From the NCBI RefSeq assembly GCF_029318685.1, contig NZ_CP119677.1, forward strand, positions 1,652,001 through 1,716,000: a stretch of 64,000 nt of DNA, written 5' to 3'. The notes below the pieces were generated by a model. The model made no database searches, had not been told where the DNA came from, and saw nothing but the letters and a program-made list of their open reading frames with translations. Every line of letters starts with the position of its first letter. Position 1 is the stretch's first letter. Made by a program: the position numbers and the translations under genes. Of the stretch, positions 33,642-43,261 are shown in pieces. The stretch is from Ruminiclostridium papyrosolvens DSM 2782. Its GTDB lineage: Bacteria; Bacillota; Clostridia; Acetivibrionales; DSM-1351.

Positions 33642-34469
33642 ATGGCAAGAACAAGGATAATAAGCGGACTGGTTGGATTGGTGTTATTAATTGGAGTACT
33701 GTATATGGGTTCTATTGTACTGGGAATTGCAGTAAGTATTATAGCTGCAATCGGTTTATATGAATTTTATAATTCCATATCCAAAACAAAAGGAATACAT
33801 CCTATAAAAATAGTAGGTTACTTGTCTATTGTTCCTTTATTGCTTTTGGGACTTGAAAAGACTGGTTGGTATAGTTTGGATTTGGGTACCATGACAGGTA
33901 TGTCTGTTTGCCTTATTATTTTTGTAAGCATGGCAGTTATTGTATTCGGACATAAAAAATACAATATCGTAGATGTTTGTGCAACAGCTTTTGGTATAGC
34001 ATATATTCCATTTCTTATGAGCTTTTTGATTATGCTTAGAAACATGGAATACGGAAACATACTCATTTGGTTGATTTTTATAGGAGCATGGGGAACTGAC
34101 ACACTTGCTTATACCTTCGGAAGATTGTTCGGCAAAAGGAAAATAATACCCGAAATAAGCCCCAAAAAAACACTGGCGGGAGCAATAGGCGGAATACTGG
34201 GATGTATTTTTCTCATGATAGTCTTCGGTGTTATTGTCAGAAATTATTTTGGTCTGAGTATAAGTTATGTTGCATTGATTTTATTGGGATTATTATGCGG
34301 AACTATATCTCAGATAGGTGATTGGGCTGCATCGGCTATAAAAAGATATGTAAATGTAAAAGATTTTGGGAATATAATGCCGGGACACGGCGGAGTACTT
34401 GACAGGTTTGACAGCATATTATTTGTTGCTCCTGTAATATATTACGTATTAGTTCTATTTATAAAATAA
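33642..34469 (+). CDS. cdsA: Phosphatidate cytidylyltransferase
   Basis: This 275-residue membrane enzyme makes CDP-diacylglycerol from phosphatidate and CTP. It has about eight helices and the CdsA region GTDTLAYTFGRLFGKRK, ISPKKTLAGAIGG, and near the C-terminus KDFGNIMPGHGGVLDRFDS. I chose ATG 33642, six bases after GGAGGG. Confidence 0.97.
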   Translation: MARTRIISGLVGLVLLIGVLYMGSIVLGIAVSIIAAIGLYEFYNSISKTKGIHPIKIVGYLSIVPLLLLGLEKTGWYSLDLGTMTGMSVCLIIFVSMAVIVFGHKKYNIVDVCATAFGIAYIPFLMSFLIMLRNMEYGNILIWLIFIGAWGTDTLAYTFGRLFGKRKIIPEISPKKTLAGAIGGILGCIFLMIVFGVIVRNYFGLSISYVALILLGLLCGTISQIGDWAASAIKRYVNVKDFGNIMPGHGGVLDRFDSILFVAPVIYYVLVLFIK

Positions 34470-34503
34470 TTAAGAGCTTTTCTTAGGTTATGGTGGTGTG
34501 ACA

Positions 34504-35649
34504 ATGGCAAAAATTATATCCATAATAGGTTCAACAGGTTCAATAGGCAGGCAAACCTTAGAGGCGGCGAAAAACCTTGGGGTCAAAGTTGCTGCGTTAT
34601 CAGCCAATTCCAATATAGAGCTTTTGGAAAAGCAGGTACGTGAATTCAAGCCTGATATTGCTTCTGTAGGGAATACCGAGTTGGCAAAAGAGATGTCATA
34701 CAGATTGGGTGATACAGGCGTAGAAGTGGTATGGGGACAGGAAGGTATGAAAAGAGTTGTAGAGCACTCTGAAGTTGATACCGTAGTTACTTCTGTAGTT
34801 GGAACAGCAGGTTTGATACCCACAATGCATGCTATCAGGCATAAAAAAAATATAGCACTTGCAAACAAGGAGACACTTGTAACTGCAGGTCAGCTGGTGA
34901 TGGAAGAGGCAAAAAAGAATAATGTAAATATCTTTCCTGTTGACAGTGAACACTCAGCTATATACCAGTGCCTTTTGGGGAATAAAGACAAACAGGTAGA
35001 AAAAATAATAATAACTGCTTCAGGTGGTCCTTTTAGGGGTAAGAAAATAGAAGAACTCAAAAATATAACACCTATGCAGGCATTAAAACATCCAAACTGG
35101 AGTATGGGAAACAAGATAACAATTGATTCTGCAACTCTTATGAACAAAGGACTTGAGGTAATAGAGGCAAAATGGCTGTTCCAGAGGGATTTGGACAGTA
35201 TTCAGGTTTTGGTGCATCCCCAGAGTATTATACATTCGATGGTACAATATGTGGATGGCTCCGTTATGGCTCAACTTGGTTCCCCTGACATGAGGATACC
35301 TATACAGCTGGCATTAACCTATCCGGACAGATGCCAAAATGATTTTAATAAACTTGATTTTCTCAAATGTCCTCCTTTGACCTTTGAAGAGCCGGACATA
35401 GCTACCTTCAAGTGTCTTCGTCTGGCATACTCGTCATTGGAGACAGGTGGGACAATGGCTGCGGCAATGAATGCTGCAAATGAGATTGCAGTTGCGGCAT
35501 TTCTGGATAATCGTATAGGCTTTACTGAAATTGCGGATACAATAGAAAGGGTAATGCAAAAACACAATGTGAATATTTGTCCTTGCATGGATGATATAAT
35601 AGAAGTAGACTGTTGGGCAAGGGAAACAGCAAAACAACTTATAATTTAA
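34504..35649 (+). CDS. dxr: 1-deoxy-D-xylulose 5-phosphate reductoisomerase
   Basis: This 381-residue NADPH enzyme makes MEP in the non-mevalonate isoprenoid pathway. IIGSTGSIGRQTLE is the nucleotide-binding motif, LANKETLVTAG and VDSEHSAIYQCL carry metal and substrate residues, and NKGLEVIEA is typical. ATG 34504 and GTG 34498 are both possible; the ribosome binding site (GGTGGTG) is weak. With ispG two genes on, it shows that the MEP pathway is used. Confidence 0.97.
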   Translation: MAKIISIIGSTGSIGRQTLEAAKNLGVKVAALSANSNIELLEKQVREFKPDIASVGNTELAKEMSYRLGDTGVEVVWGQEGMKRVVEHSEVDTVVTSVVGTAGLIPTMHAIRHKKNIALANKETLVTAGQLVMEEAKKNNVNIFPVDSEHSAIYQCLLGNKDKQVEKIIITASGGPFRGKKIEELKNITPMQALKHPNWSMGNKITIDSATLMNKGLEVIEAKWLFQRDLDSIQVLVHPQSIIHSMVQYVDGSVMAQLGSPDMRIPIQLALTYPDRCQNDFNKLDFLKCPPLTFEEPDIATFKCLRLAYSSLETGGTMAAAMNAANEIAVAAFLDNRIGFTEIADTIERVMQKHNVNICPCMDDIIEVDCWARETAKQLII

Positions 35650-35683
35650 ATAAATCTGCCGATTTCGGCTTATGGAGGATTGT

Positions 35684-36970
35684 ATGGGAATTTTACTGGC
35701 TATATTGGCCTTAAGCTTTTTAATAATAATTCATGAATTGGGTCATTTCTTAGTTGCAAAGGCATTCAATGTAAAAGTTAATGAATTTTCACTCTTTATG
35801 GGGCCTAAAATCTTTAGTTTTGTCAGAGGTGAAACAACCTACTCTTTAAGACTAATTCCATTAGGCGGATATGTAAAAATGGAAGGTGAAGAAGAAGCTT
35901 CTGAGGATGACAGGGCGTTTAACAGAAAACCAATAGGTGTAAGAGCTGCAATAATAGCGGCGGGGCCTATAATGAACATAATTATAGCAGTTGTATTTGC
36001 ATTTATAATTATGGCTCACTCAGGTTTTTATACAAACCAGGTCAAGACAGTTTTAGCAGGTTCTGCAGGTGAGAAGGCAGGGATTCAGGTTGGTGACGTA
36101 CTTGAAAAATATAATGGGAAAAATATATATCAGGTAAATGACCTTGAGATATTTGCCTACCCTCTTACCAACGAGAGCATAGACCTTCAGTTAAAAAGAA
36201 ACGGTGAAAGTAAAAATATTAGTTTCAAACCCGACAGAATGTCCGGATATAAGCTGGGCTTTTCACCTAAAGCAGAAAATGGCAATGATTCAAATGTAGT
36301 TGCAAACGTAAGCAGCAAATCTCCGGCAAAAAAGGCAGGAGTTAAGGATGGAGACAGGATTGTAAAGCTTAACGGAACACCTGTTAATTCCCGTCAGGAT
36401 ATAGCAAGTGCTCTGGACAAGATAAAGTTGAATAATGTTACCATAACAGTCAACAGAAACGGTAAGGATGTTAATTTGACTCCTGTAGTACCTATGCAGG
36501 GTAAAAACCCGGAATACTATGCAATAGGGGTTGACTTCAATCATGCAAAAAGCGGAATATTTGCAACTTTGGGGCAATCAGTAAAATACAATATATCTAT
36601 TGCAAGATCAATATATTACTCAATCGGATGGCTGTTTACGGGTACAGTTCCGGCAAGTGACCTTATGGGGCCTGTAGGAATTACTACTACAATAAAAGAT
36701 GTAGTGCAACAGGGGCCGTCAGTAATGGATAAACTATTAAACCTCTTATCGTTTACTGCTATGATTAGTTTGAACCTTGGATTGGTAAATCTTATACCAT
36801 TTCCGGCGCTGGACGGAAGCAAGCTGGTACTTCTTCTTGTTGAGGGTATCCGTAAGAAACCACTGAGTCCTGAGAGAGAAGCGCTAATATCCATGATAGG
36901 CTTTGTATTTCTTATAATGCTAATGATATATGCAACCTTTAATGATATATTAAGAATAGGAAGAGGATAG
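35684..36970 (+). CDS. rseP: Site-2 protease RseP (RIP metalloprotease)
   Basis: This 428-residue intramembrane zinc protease has HELGHF near the N-terminus (HExxH) and a C-terminal FPALDG for the third ligand. Two PDZ domains lie between (GSAGEKAGIQVGDVL and KSPAKKAGVKDGDRI), where many Firmicutes homologues have one. I chose ATG 35684 behind GGAGG; ATG 35672 overlaps that site. It is expected to cut anti-sigma factors or signal-peptide remnants. Confidence 0.96.
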   Translation: MGILLAILALSFLIIIHELGHFLVAKAFNVKVNEFSLFMGPKIFSFVRGETTYSLRLIPLGGYVKMEGEEEASEDDRAFNRKPIGVRAAIIAAGPIMNIIIAVVFAFIIMAHSGFYTNQVKTVLAGSAGEKAGIQVGDVLEKYNGKNIYQVNDLEIFAYPLTNESIDLQLKRNGESKNISFKPDRMSGYKLGFSPKAENGNDSNVVANVSSKSPAKKAGVKDGDRIVKLNGTPVNSRQDIASALDKIKLNNVTITVNRNGKDVNLTPVVPMQGKNPEYYAIGVDFNHAKSGIFATLGQSVKYNISIARSIYYSIGWLFTGTVPASDLMGPVGITTTIKDVVQQGPSVMDKLLNLLSFTAMISLNLGLVNLIPFPALDGSKLVLLLVEGIRKKPLSPEREALISMIGFVFLIMLMIYATFNDILRIGRG

Positions 36971-36979
36971 GGTTTTAAA

Positions 36980-38041
36980 TTGGAAGATTATATACAAAGA
37001 AAGAAAACCAAAAAAATAAGAGTTGGAGATATCTTCGTTGGAGGAGATTCTCCAATCTCTGTTCAATCTATGACAAATACTGATACAAGGGACATTAAGG
37101 CTACCGTTGACCAGATAAAGAGCCTTGAAGCTGCCGGATGTGATATAGTCCGGCTGGCAATTCTTGACAATGAAGCTGCAACTGCAATAGGCGAAATAAA
37201 AAAACTTGTAAAAATTCCTCTTGTTGCTGATATTCATTATGATTACAGACTTGCAGTAGAATGTATGAAAAACGGCGTAGACAAAATAAGACTCAATCCG
37301 GGTAATATCGGAGGAAATGACAGGGTTAAAATAGTAGCAGGTATGGCGAAGGAGAGAGGAATACCTATCAGAATAGGTGTTAACTCCGGCTCAGTTGAGA
37401 AAGGTATTCTGGATAAATTCGGCGGTGTAACAGCTGAGGGAATGGTGGAAAGTGCTTTGGCTCATGTAGCTATGCTGGAAAATGTAGATTTTAATGACAT
37501 AGCAATATCCATTAAGGCTTCCAGTGTACCAATGACAATAGCTGCTTACAGGCTGCTGTCTGAAAAGTGTTCATATCCTTTACATGTAGGAGTTACAGAA
37601 GCAGGTACGGTATATAAAGGAACTATAAAATCCTCAGTTGGTATAGGCTGTCTTCTTGCAGAGGGAATCGGGGATACCATCAGAGTTTCATTGACGGGAG
37701 ACCCTGTTGAAGAAATAAAAGCAGGAAAGCAGATACTGAAGTCTCTGGGATTATTGAGAGAAGGCATAGAGATAGTTTCATGTCCCACCTGTGGGAGAAC
37801 TCAGGTTAATCTTATAGATATAGCAAACAGCATCGAGCCTTTGTTGGAAAAAATGGATAAAAATATTAAAGTGGCAATTATGGGGTGTGCCGTAAACGGC
37901 CCAGGAGAAGCTAAGGATGCCGATATTGGTATTGCAGGTGGTGTAAATGAGGTTTTGCTGTTTAAAAAGGGTCGTATAATAAGAAAAATTCCTCAGGAAA
38001 ATGTTGTTGAGGAATTGCTAAAAGAGATAAGTCAAATGTAG
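36980..38041 (+). CDS. ispG: 4-hydroxy-3-methylbut-2-enyl-diphosphate synthase
   Basis: This 353-residue 4Fe-4S enzyme is the penultimate step of the MEP isoprenoid pathway. The N-terminal TIM-barrel has ISVQSMTNTDTRD and VDKIRLNPGNIG. The C-terminal cluster domain has SCPTCGRTQ and MGCAVNGPGEAKDADIG. It starts ten bases after the rseP stop at TTG 36980, with a weak ribosome binding site. Confidence 0.97.
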   Translation: MEDYIQRKKTKKIRVGDIFVGGDSPISVQSMTNTDTRDIKATVDQIKSLEAAGCDIVRLAILDNEAATAIGEIKKLVKIPLVADIHYDYRLAVECMKNGVDKIRLNPGNIGGNDRVKIVAGMAKERGIPIRIGVNSGSVEKGILDKFGGVTAEGMVESALAHVAMLENVDFNDIAISIKASSVPMTIAAYRLLSEKCSYPLHVGVTEAGTVYKGTIKSSVGIGCLLAEGIGDTIRVSLTGDPVEEIKAGKQILKSLGLLREGIEIVSCPTCGRTQVNLIDIANSIEPLLEKMDKNIKVAIMGCAVNGPGEAKDADIGIAGGVNEVLLFKKGRIIRKIPQENVVEELLKEISQM

Positions 38042-38111
38042 TTTGGGGCCGGATAATATATAGAACGTAAATGCGAGGCACAAAAAGATTTGGATAAAAT
38101 GGGGTCAAGCT

Positions 38112-41100
38112 ATGGAAAATACAAATAATACAAATAAATATTTATGTGATTTATTCCCCGGTGAAATGGATTTTGACGGGGAATTTTCTACATTAAAGCA
38201 ATTAAAAGTAGAAAGAATGAGCGTTTTTATAAAGGACAGCAAGATTGAGATACATACTACAAGTTCTGATATTGTCAGTATTGCTCTTATTATAAAAGCG
38301 GAAGAACGTCTCAAGCAAAAGCTCGGAGCGCCAAATCTCACTTTAAAAGTAAAATGCATCAGGAATTGCAGTATTGAGGAGTACCTGAGCAGCATGTGGA
38401 GTGAGCTTGTAATGATGCTTACTTCAAAGGTAGCATTATGCAGAGGTATCCTTCCCGGCTCTAAATATGAACTTTCCGGTAATAAAATAATAATAAATCT
38501 GCTGACATCAGGATCTGATATATTAAAAGCACAAAACTGCCATTTAATGTTAGAACAGCATATAAAGGATACAATAGGCCAGAATGTAAAGGTTGAATTC
38601 TGTGATATTCATGTTGACCATGCCAAAATTGAAGAGTATGTTGCTGAAAAAGTTAAGATTGAGGCAAAAGTAGTAAGTTCAGCCATAACTGCTCTCCCTT
38701 CAGACCAGAAACAGAAGAAGCAGGAATTCAGGTCATCGGGGTCGGGAGAAATGCCTGTAAGGGGAGTAATAGCAGGAAAGCCCTTTACTGACAGTATAAT
38801 GAACATATCAGAAGTAACGCCTGATTCCGGAAAGGTCGCTATAGCAGGAGAAGTCTTTAAAACAGAGTCCAGAGAAATAAGAGGCGGTAAATTCATATAC
38901 ATATTTGATGTTACTGATTACACCAGTTCTGTTACCGTAAAAATGTTCGTTGAAAAGAAGGACTTTGCTAATATATCAGAGAGAATAACAGAAGGTGTTT
39001 GTTTACGTATACGTGGAGAAGCCCAGTATGATAAATTTTCAAAAGAACTTACTATAATGGCATTTGACATAACTGAAACAGAAAAAGAAATAAGGCACGA
39101 TGATGCCGAGGAAAAGCGGGTTGAACTTCACCTGCATACTCAAATGAGTTCAATGGACGGAGTAACCCCGGTAAAAGAACTGGTAAAGCGTGCTGCCCAA
39201 TGGGGACACAAGGCAATAGCCATTACAGACCACGGTATAGTTCAGGCCTATCCTGATGCGTATGCAGCATCCAAGAAAAACAATATTAAGGTGATTTACG
39301 GACTTGAGTGTTATCTTCTGGATGACAGTGTACCTATAGTATATGATATGAAAGAACATTCTCTGGAAGATGATTTTGTAGTATTTGACATAGAAACAAC
39401 AGGCTTAAATCCTCATCAGGACAAAATTACCGAAATTGGTGCAGTCAAGGTCAGAAACGGTCAGATTGTTGACCGGTTCAGTGCCTTTGTAAATCCTGGG
39501 GTTTCAATTCCAAGCTTTATAGTTAAATTGACAGGTATCACTGATGATATGGTAAAGGACGCACCGCCTGTTGAACAGGTTTTGAATGAATTCATGGAAT
39601 TTATCCAAGGGAGTGTTCTGGTAGCACACAATGCTAACTTTGATGTGGGCTTCATAAAGCAAAATGCAAAATTAATGGGTGAAAAGGTTAAAAACCCATA
39701 TATAGATACATTAGAGCTGTGCAGGAAAATGTTTCCTGAGCTTGGCAGGTACAAACTCAATATAGTTGCAAAGCATTTGAAAATTGAATTGGAAAATCAT
39801 CACAGAGCAGTTGATGACTCAATGGCTACGGCTAAAATATTTATGCATTGTATAAATATACTTAAAGAAAAAGGCTGTAAAACCATAAAGGATATACAGA
39901 ATGCATTTGATGGAGAGATAAACCTTAAAGCCAGTTCCTATCATGCAATTATTCTGGTAAAGAACAAGGTGGGCCTTAAAAATCTGTATAAAATAGTTTC
40001 TCAATCCCACTTAAAGTACTTTTACAAAAAGCCCAGAGTACCTAAAAAACTTCTAATGGAATACAGAGAGGGACTTATTCTGGGAAGTGCCTGTGAAGCA
40101 GGGGAGCTATACAGAGCTATACTAAACAACAAAAGTGAAGAAGAGATATCTAAAATAGTCCGATTTTACGATTATCTTGAAATACAACCCTTGGGGAACA
40201 ACCAATTTCTGATAAATAACGGGAAAGTTTCCTCTCAGGAAGAATTAAAGAAAATAAATAAAAAAATCATCAGACTTGGAGAAAGGCATAGAAAGCTGGT
40301 AGTTGCCACTTGTGACGTTCACTTTATGGACCCGAGGGATGAGGTGTTCCGAAGAATACTAATGGCGGGACGGGGATTCACAGACGCTGACAATCAAGCA
40401 CCCCTCTATTTAAGAACAACCGATGAAATGCTAGAGGAGTTCAGCTACCTTGGTGAGGAAAAAGCCAGGGAAGTAGTAATAGAAAACACAAATCTCATTG
40501 CCGATATGATTGAGAGCATTGCCCCGGTGCTTGAGGGAACGTATCCACCGAATATAGAGGGTGCGGAGCAGGACATAGAAAATATGGCCATGACCCGTGC
40601 AAAAGAGATTTATGGAGAAGATTTACCGGAGGTTGTGGCACAGAGACTTGAAAAAGAGTTGAATTCCATTATAAAAAATGGGTTTGCTGTTATGTACCTC
40701 ATAGCACAAAAGCTGGTTTCCAAGTCCCTGAGTGACGGTTATCTGGTTGGTTCCAGAGGTTCTGTAGGTTCATCTTTTGTAGCAAATATGTCAGGTATAA
40801 CCGAAGTTAATTCTTTGCAGCCTCATTATGTATGTGAGAAGTGCAAATATTCCGAATTTGTTCTTGACGGTACATATGACTGTGGATTTGATATGCCTGA
40901 AAAGGAATGTCCCAATTGCGGTAACAAGCTTAAAAAAGACGGCTATGATATTCCCTTTGAAACCTTCCTTGGCTTTGACGGTGACAAGGAGCCTGATATT
41001 GACTTAAACTTTTCAGGGGATTATCAGCCTGTGGCACACAAATATACAGAGGAACTTTTCGGAGAGGGCTATGTATTCAGAGCCGGTACTATAGCATCAG

Positions 41101-42413
41101 TTGCCGAAAAAACTGCATACGGATATGTTAAGAATTATCTGGATGAAAGAGAAATAATTGTAACAAACTCTGAAATAAACAGATTGGTAAAAGGTTGTAC
41201 GGGAATAAAGAGAACTACTGGACAGCATCCCGGAGGAATAATGATAGTGCCAAAGGATAAGGAAATATTTGATTTTTCGCCAATACAAAGGCCTGCGGAT
41301 GATACACAGTCAGAAATAATAACTACTCACTTTGACTATCACTTTCTTCATGGGAGTATACTAAAGCTTGATATTCTGGGGCACGATGATCCTACGGTAA
41401 TTAGAATGCTTGAAGATTTAACGGGAGTGGATGCAACAACAATCCCAATAGGTGAGGAAAAAACCATGAGTTTGTTCAATTCCACAGAGGCTCTTGGTGT
41501 GAAGCCCGAAGATATAGGAAGCGAAACAGGAACCTTTGCTATTCCTGAGTTTGGAACTAAGTTTGTAAGACAAATGCTTATGGACACCAAGCCCCGGTCT
41601 TTTTCAGAATTGATTAGAATATCAGGTCTTTCACACGGTACCGACGTTTGGCTTAATAACGCACAGGAGTTAATCAGAAATGGAATTACAACGCTATCAC
41701 AGAGCATATGCTGTCGTGATGATATCATGATTTACCTGATGCACGCAGGACTTCCTCCAAAGACAGCCTTCAAAATAATGGAGGATGTACGTAAGGGAAA
41801 AGGTGTAAAAGATGAGTATGAAGTCGTAATGAAAGAGAATAAGGTTCCTGATTGGTATATTCAATCATGTAAGAAAATAAAGTACATGTTCCCCAAGGCT
41901 CATGCTGCTGCGTACGTTATGATGGCGTTCAGAATAGCCTGGTTCAAGGTATATTATCCTGAAGCCTTCTATACAACTTACTTTACGGTAAGAGCCGATG
42001 ATTTTGATGCTGAAATGATGGCTCACGGACAGGATAAGGTAAGGAATAAAATAAAGGAATTTGAAATGAAAGGCAATAACATTACTACAAAAGAGAAAAA
42101 TGTCCTTACCATACTTGAAGTTGTAAATGAGATGTACGCAAGAGGAATAAATTTCCTTCCTATACACTTATATCTTTCTGAGGCAACTAAATTCAGAATT
42201 GAAGATAAAGGTATAAGGCCCCCGTTGAATGCACTTCAGGGCTTGGGAGGAGCTGCAGCACAGAACATTGTTGAGGCACGCAAAAATGGTGAATTCCTGT
42301 CAATTGATGAGCTGAGGACCAAAGCGAAAATCAGCAAATCCGTTATTGAAATACTGGAAAGAAATAACGTATTGGAAGGAATGCCGGAGAGTAACCAACT
42401 TTGTTTATTTTAA
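38112..42413 (+). CDS. polC: DNA polymerase III alpha subunit, PolC type
   Basis: This 1433-residue replicative polymerase has, in order, an N-terminal domain, an OB-fold (about 220-330), a PHP domain starting HLHTQMSSMDG split by a 3'-5' exonuclease domain (FDIETTGLNPHQDKITEIG, about 425-590), and the polymerase core with a zinc-binding insert (CEKCKYSEF, CPNCGNKL). The catalytic aspartates are in PDIDLNFSGD. PolC is the low-GC Firmicutes form. It is the last gene before the rimP promoter. Confidence 0.98.
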   Translation: MENTNNTNKYLCDLFPGEMDFDGEFSTLKQLKVERMSVFIKDSKIEIHTTSSDIVSIALIIKAEERLKQKLGAPNLTLKVKCIRNCSIEEYLSSMWSELVMMLTSKVALCRGILPGSKYELSGNKIIINLLTSGSDILKAQNCHLMLEQHIKDTIGQNVKVEFCDIHVDHAKIEEYVAEKVKIEAKVVSSAITALPSDQKQKKQEFRSSGSGEMPVRGVIAGKPFTDSIMNISEVTPDSGKVAIAGEVFKTESREIRGGKFIYIFDVTDYTSSVTVKMFVEKKDFANISERITEGVCLRIRGEAQYDKFSKELTIMAFDITETEKEIRHDDAEEKRVELHLHTQMSSMDGVTPVKELVKRAAQWGHKAIAITDHGIVQAYPDAYAASKKNNIKVIYGLECYLLDDSVPIVYDMKEHSLEDDFVVFDIETTGLNPHQDKITEIGAVKVRNGQIVDRFSAFVNPGVSIPSFIVKLTGITDDMVKDAPPVEQVLNEFMEFIQGSVLVAHNANFDVGFIKQNAKLMGEKVKNPYIDTLELCRKMFPELGRYKLNIVAKHLKIELENHHRAVDDSMATAKIFMHCINILKEKGCKTIKDIQNAFDGEINLKASSYHAIILVKNKVGLKNLYKIVSQSHLKYFYKKPRVPKKLLMEYREGLILGSACEAGELYRAILNNKSEEEISKIVRFYDYLEIQPLGNNQFLINNGKVSSQEELKKINKKIIRLGERHRKLVVATCDVHFMDPRDEVFRRILMAGRGFTDADNQAPLYLRTTDEMLEEFSYLGEEKAREVVIENTNLIADMIESIAPVLEGTYPPNIEGAEQDIENMAMTRAKEIYGEDLPEVVAQRLEKELNSIIKNGFAVMYLIAQKLVSKSLSDGYLVGSRGSVGSSFVANMSGITEVNSLQPHYVCEKCKYSEFVLDGTYDCGFDMPEKECPNCGNKLKKDGYDIPFETFLGFDGDKEPDIDLNFSGDYQPVAHKYTEELFGEGYVFRAGTIASVAEKTAYGYVKNYLDEREIIVTNSEINRLVKGCTGIKRTTGQHPGGIMIVPKDKEIFDFSPIQRPADDTQSEIITTHFDYHFLHGSILKLDILGHDDPTVIRMLEDLTGVDATTIPIGEEKTMSLFNSTEALGVKPEDIGSETGTFAIPEFGTKFVRQMLMDTKPRSFSELIRISGLSHGTDVWLNNAQELIRNGITTLSQSICCRDDIMIYLMHAGLPPKTAFKIMEDVRKGKGVKDEYEVVMKENKVPDWYIQSCKKIKYMFPKAHAAAYVMMAFRIAWFKVYYPEAFYTTYFTVRADDFDAEMMAHGQDKVRNKIKEFEMKGNNITTKEKNVLTILEVVNEMYARGINFLPIHLYLSEATKFRIEDKGIRPPLNALQGLGGAAAQNIVEARKNGEFLSIDELRTKAKISKSVIEILERNNVLEGMPESNQLCLF

Positions 42414-42770
42414 TAAAACAAGCACTAAAAAGTACCTTAAATAGTAGCAATTTTTTATAAAACAGCAATAAATTGTTGATAATTAGAAATAATAGTGATA
42501 TAATACACTAGGATAGAGGTTTAATAGACTTGACTACCAAGAGTGGGAAATCCCACTCTTTATTGTTTATCCGAACTCTATTAGGTCTTAAAAAGAGTAG
42601 AACTGGGTAAACTTATAATAAGGACAGTTAGCTGTCTGGTTCATGTTAAAATTATTACAAGGGCACTTATAGTGCCTACGTTTTTGTGTTTTTAAAATTT
42701 GTGCCATAAAAAGAGTAAAAGGCATAACTGAACCGGTCTTTAAACCCTAACTACGGAGGCAGAAAAAAAC
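42414..42770 (+). promoter_or_regulatory. polC-rimP intergenic region with long structured leader
   Basis: No gene is present here. Downstream of the promoter the leader can form AGAGTGGGA / TCCCACTCT (42540-42559) followed by TTTATT, a small GACAG / CTGTC hairpin near 42634, and GGGCACT / AGTGCCT (42660-42676) followed by ACGTTTTT. The first and last look like intrinsic terminators, so premature termination could control the operon. Confidence 0.6.
42476..42504 (+). promoter_or_regulatory. Sigma-A promoter of the rimP-nusA-infB operon
   Basis: TTGATA (42476-42481) and TATAAT (42499-42504) are 17 bases apart, giving a leader of about 260 bases before rimP. Confidence 0.85.
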
Positions 42771-43229
42771 ATGAAGAAAAATATTCAGCAAACTGTAACA
42801 GAGCTTGTATCACCGGTAGTAGAAAATTTAAACTATGAGTTGGTGGATGTTGAGTATGTTAAAGAAGGTGCCAATTGGTACCTCAGAGTTTATATCGACA
42901 AGCCCGGCGGCATCAGTATTGATGATTGTCAGGCAGTAAGCGAACAGGTAAGTGAATTACTTGACAAAAACGATCCTATTGATCAGAGCTATTATTTAGA
43001 GGTATCTTCACCAGGCCTTGACAGACCATTAAAAACAGAGAAAGACTTTACTAAATATAAAGGCGAACTTGTAGAAGTAAAAGTTTTTCAACCTATAGAC
43101 GGCAAAAAAATATTTGAAGGGGAATTGGTTGGCTTAATGGATAATTTTATTGTAATTAGCCAGGACGGTCACGATGTCCAGTTTGAAAGAGATAAGGTTG
43201 CTGTAGTTAAAAGGGTCATTAAATTTTAA
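42771..43229 (+). CDS. rimP: Ribosome maturation factor RimP
   Basis: This 152-residue protein assists 30S subunit assembly. The N-terminal domain has YELVDVEYVKEGANWYLRVYID and then YYLEVSSPGLDRPL, and the C-terminal barrel ends in VAVVKRVIKF. ACGGAGG precedes ATG 42771. It is first in the nusA-infB operon. Confidence 0.97.
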   Translation: MKKNIQQTVTELVSPVVENLNYELVDVEYVKEGANWYLRVYIDKPGGISIDDCQAVSEQVSELLDKNDPIDQSYYLEVSSPGLDRPLKTEKDFTKYKGELVEVKVFQPIDGKKIFEGELVGLMDNFIVISQDGHDVQFERDKVAVVKRVIKF

Positions 43230-43261
43230 ATTTTGATTAGTAAACGGAGGTTGACAAGAAG

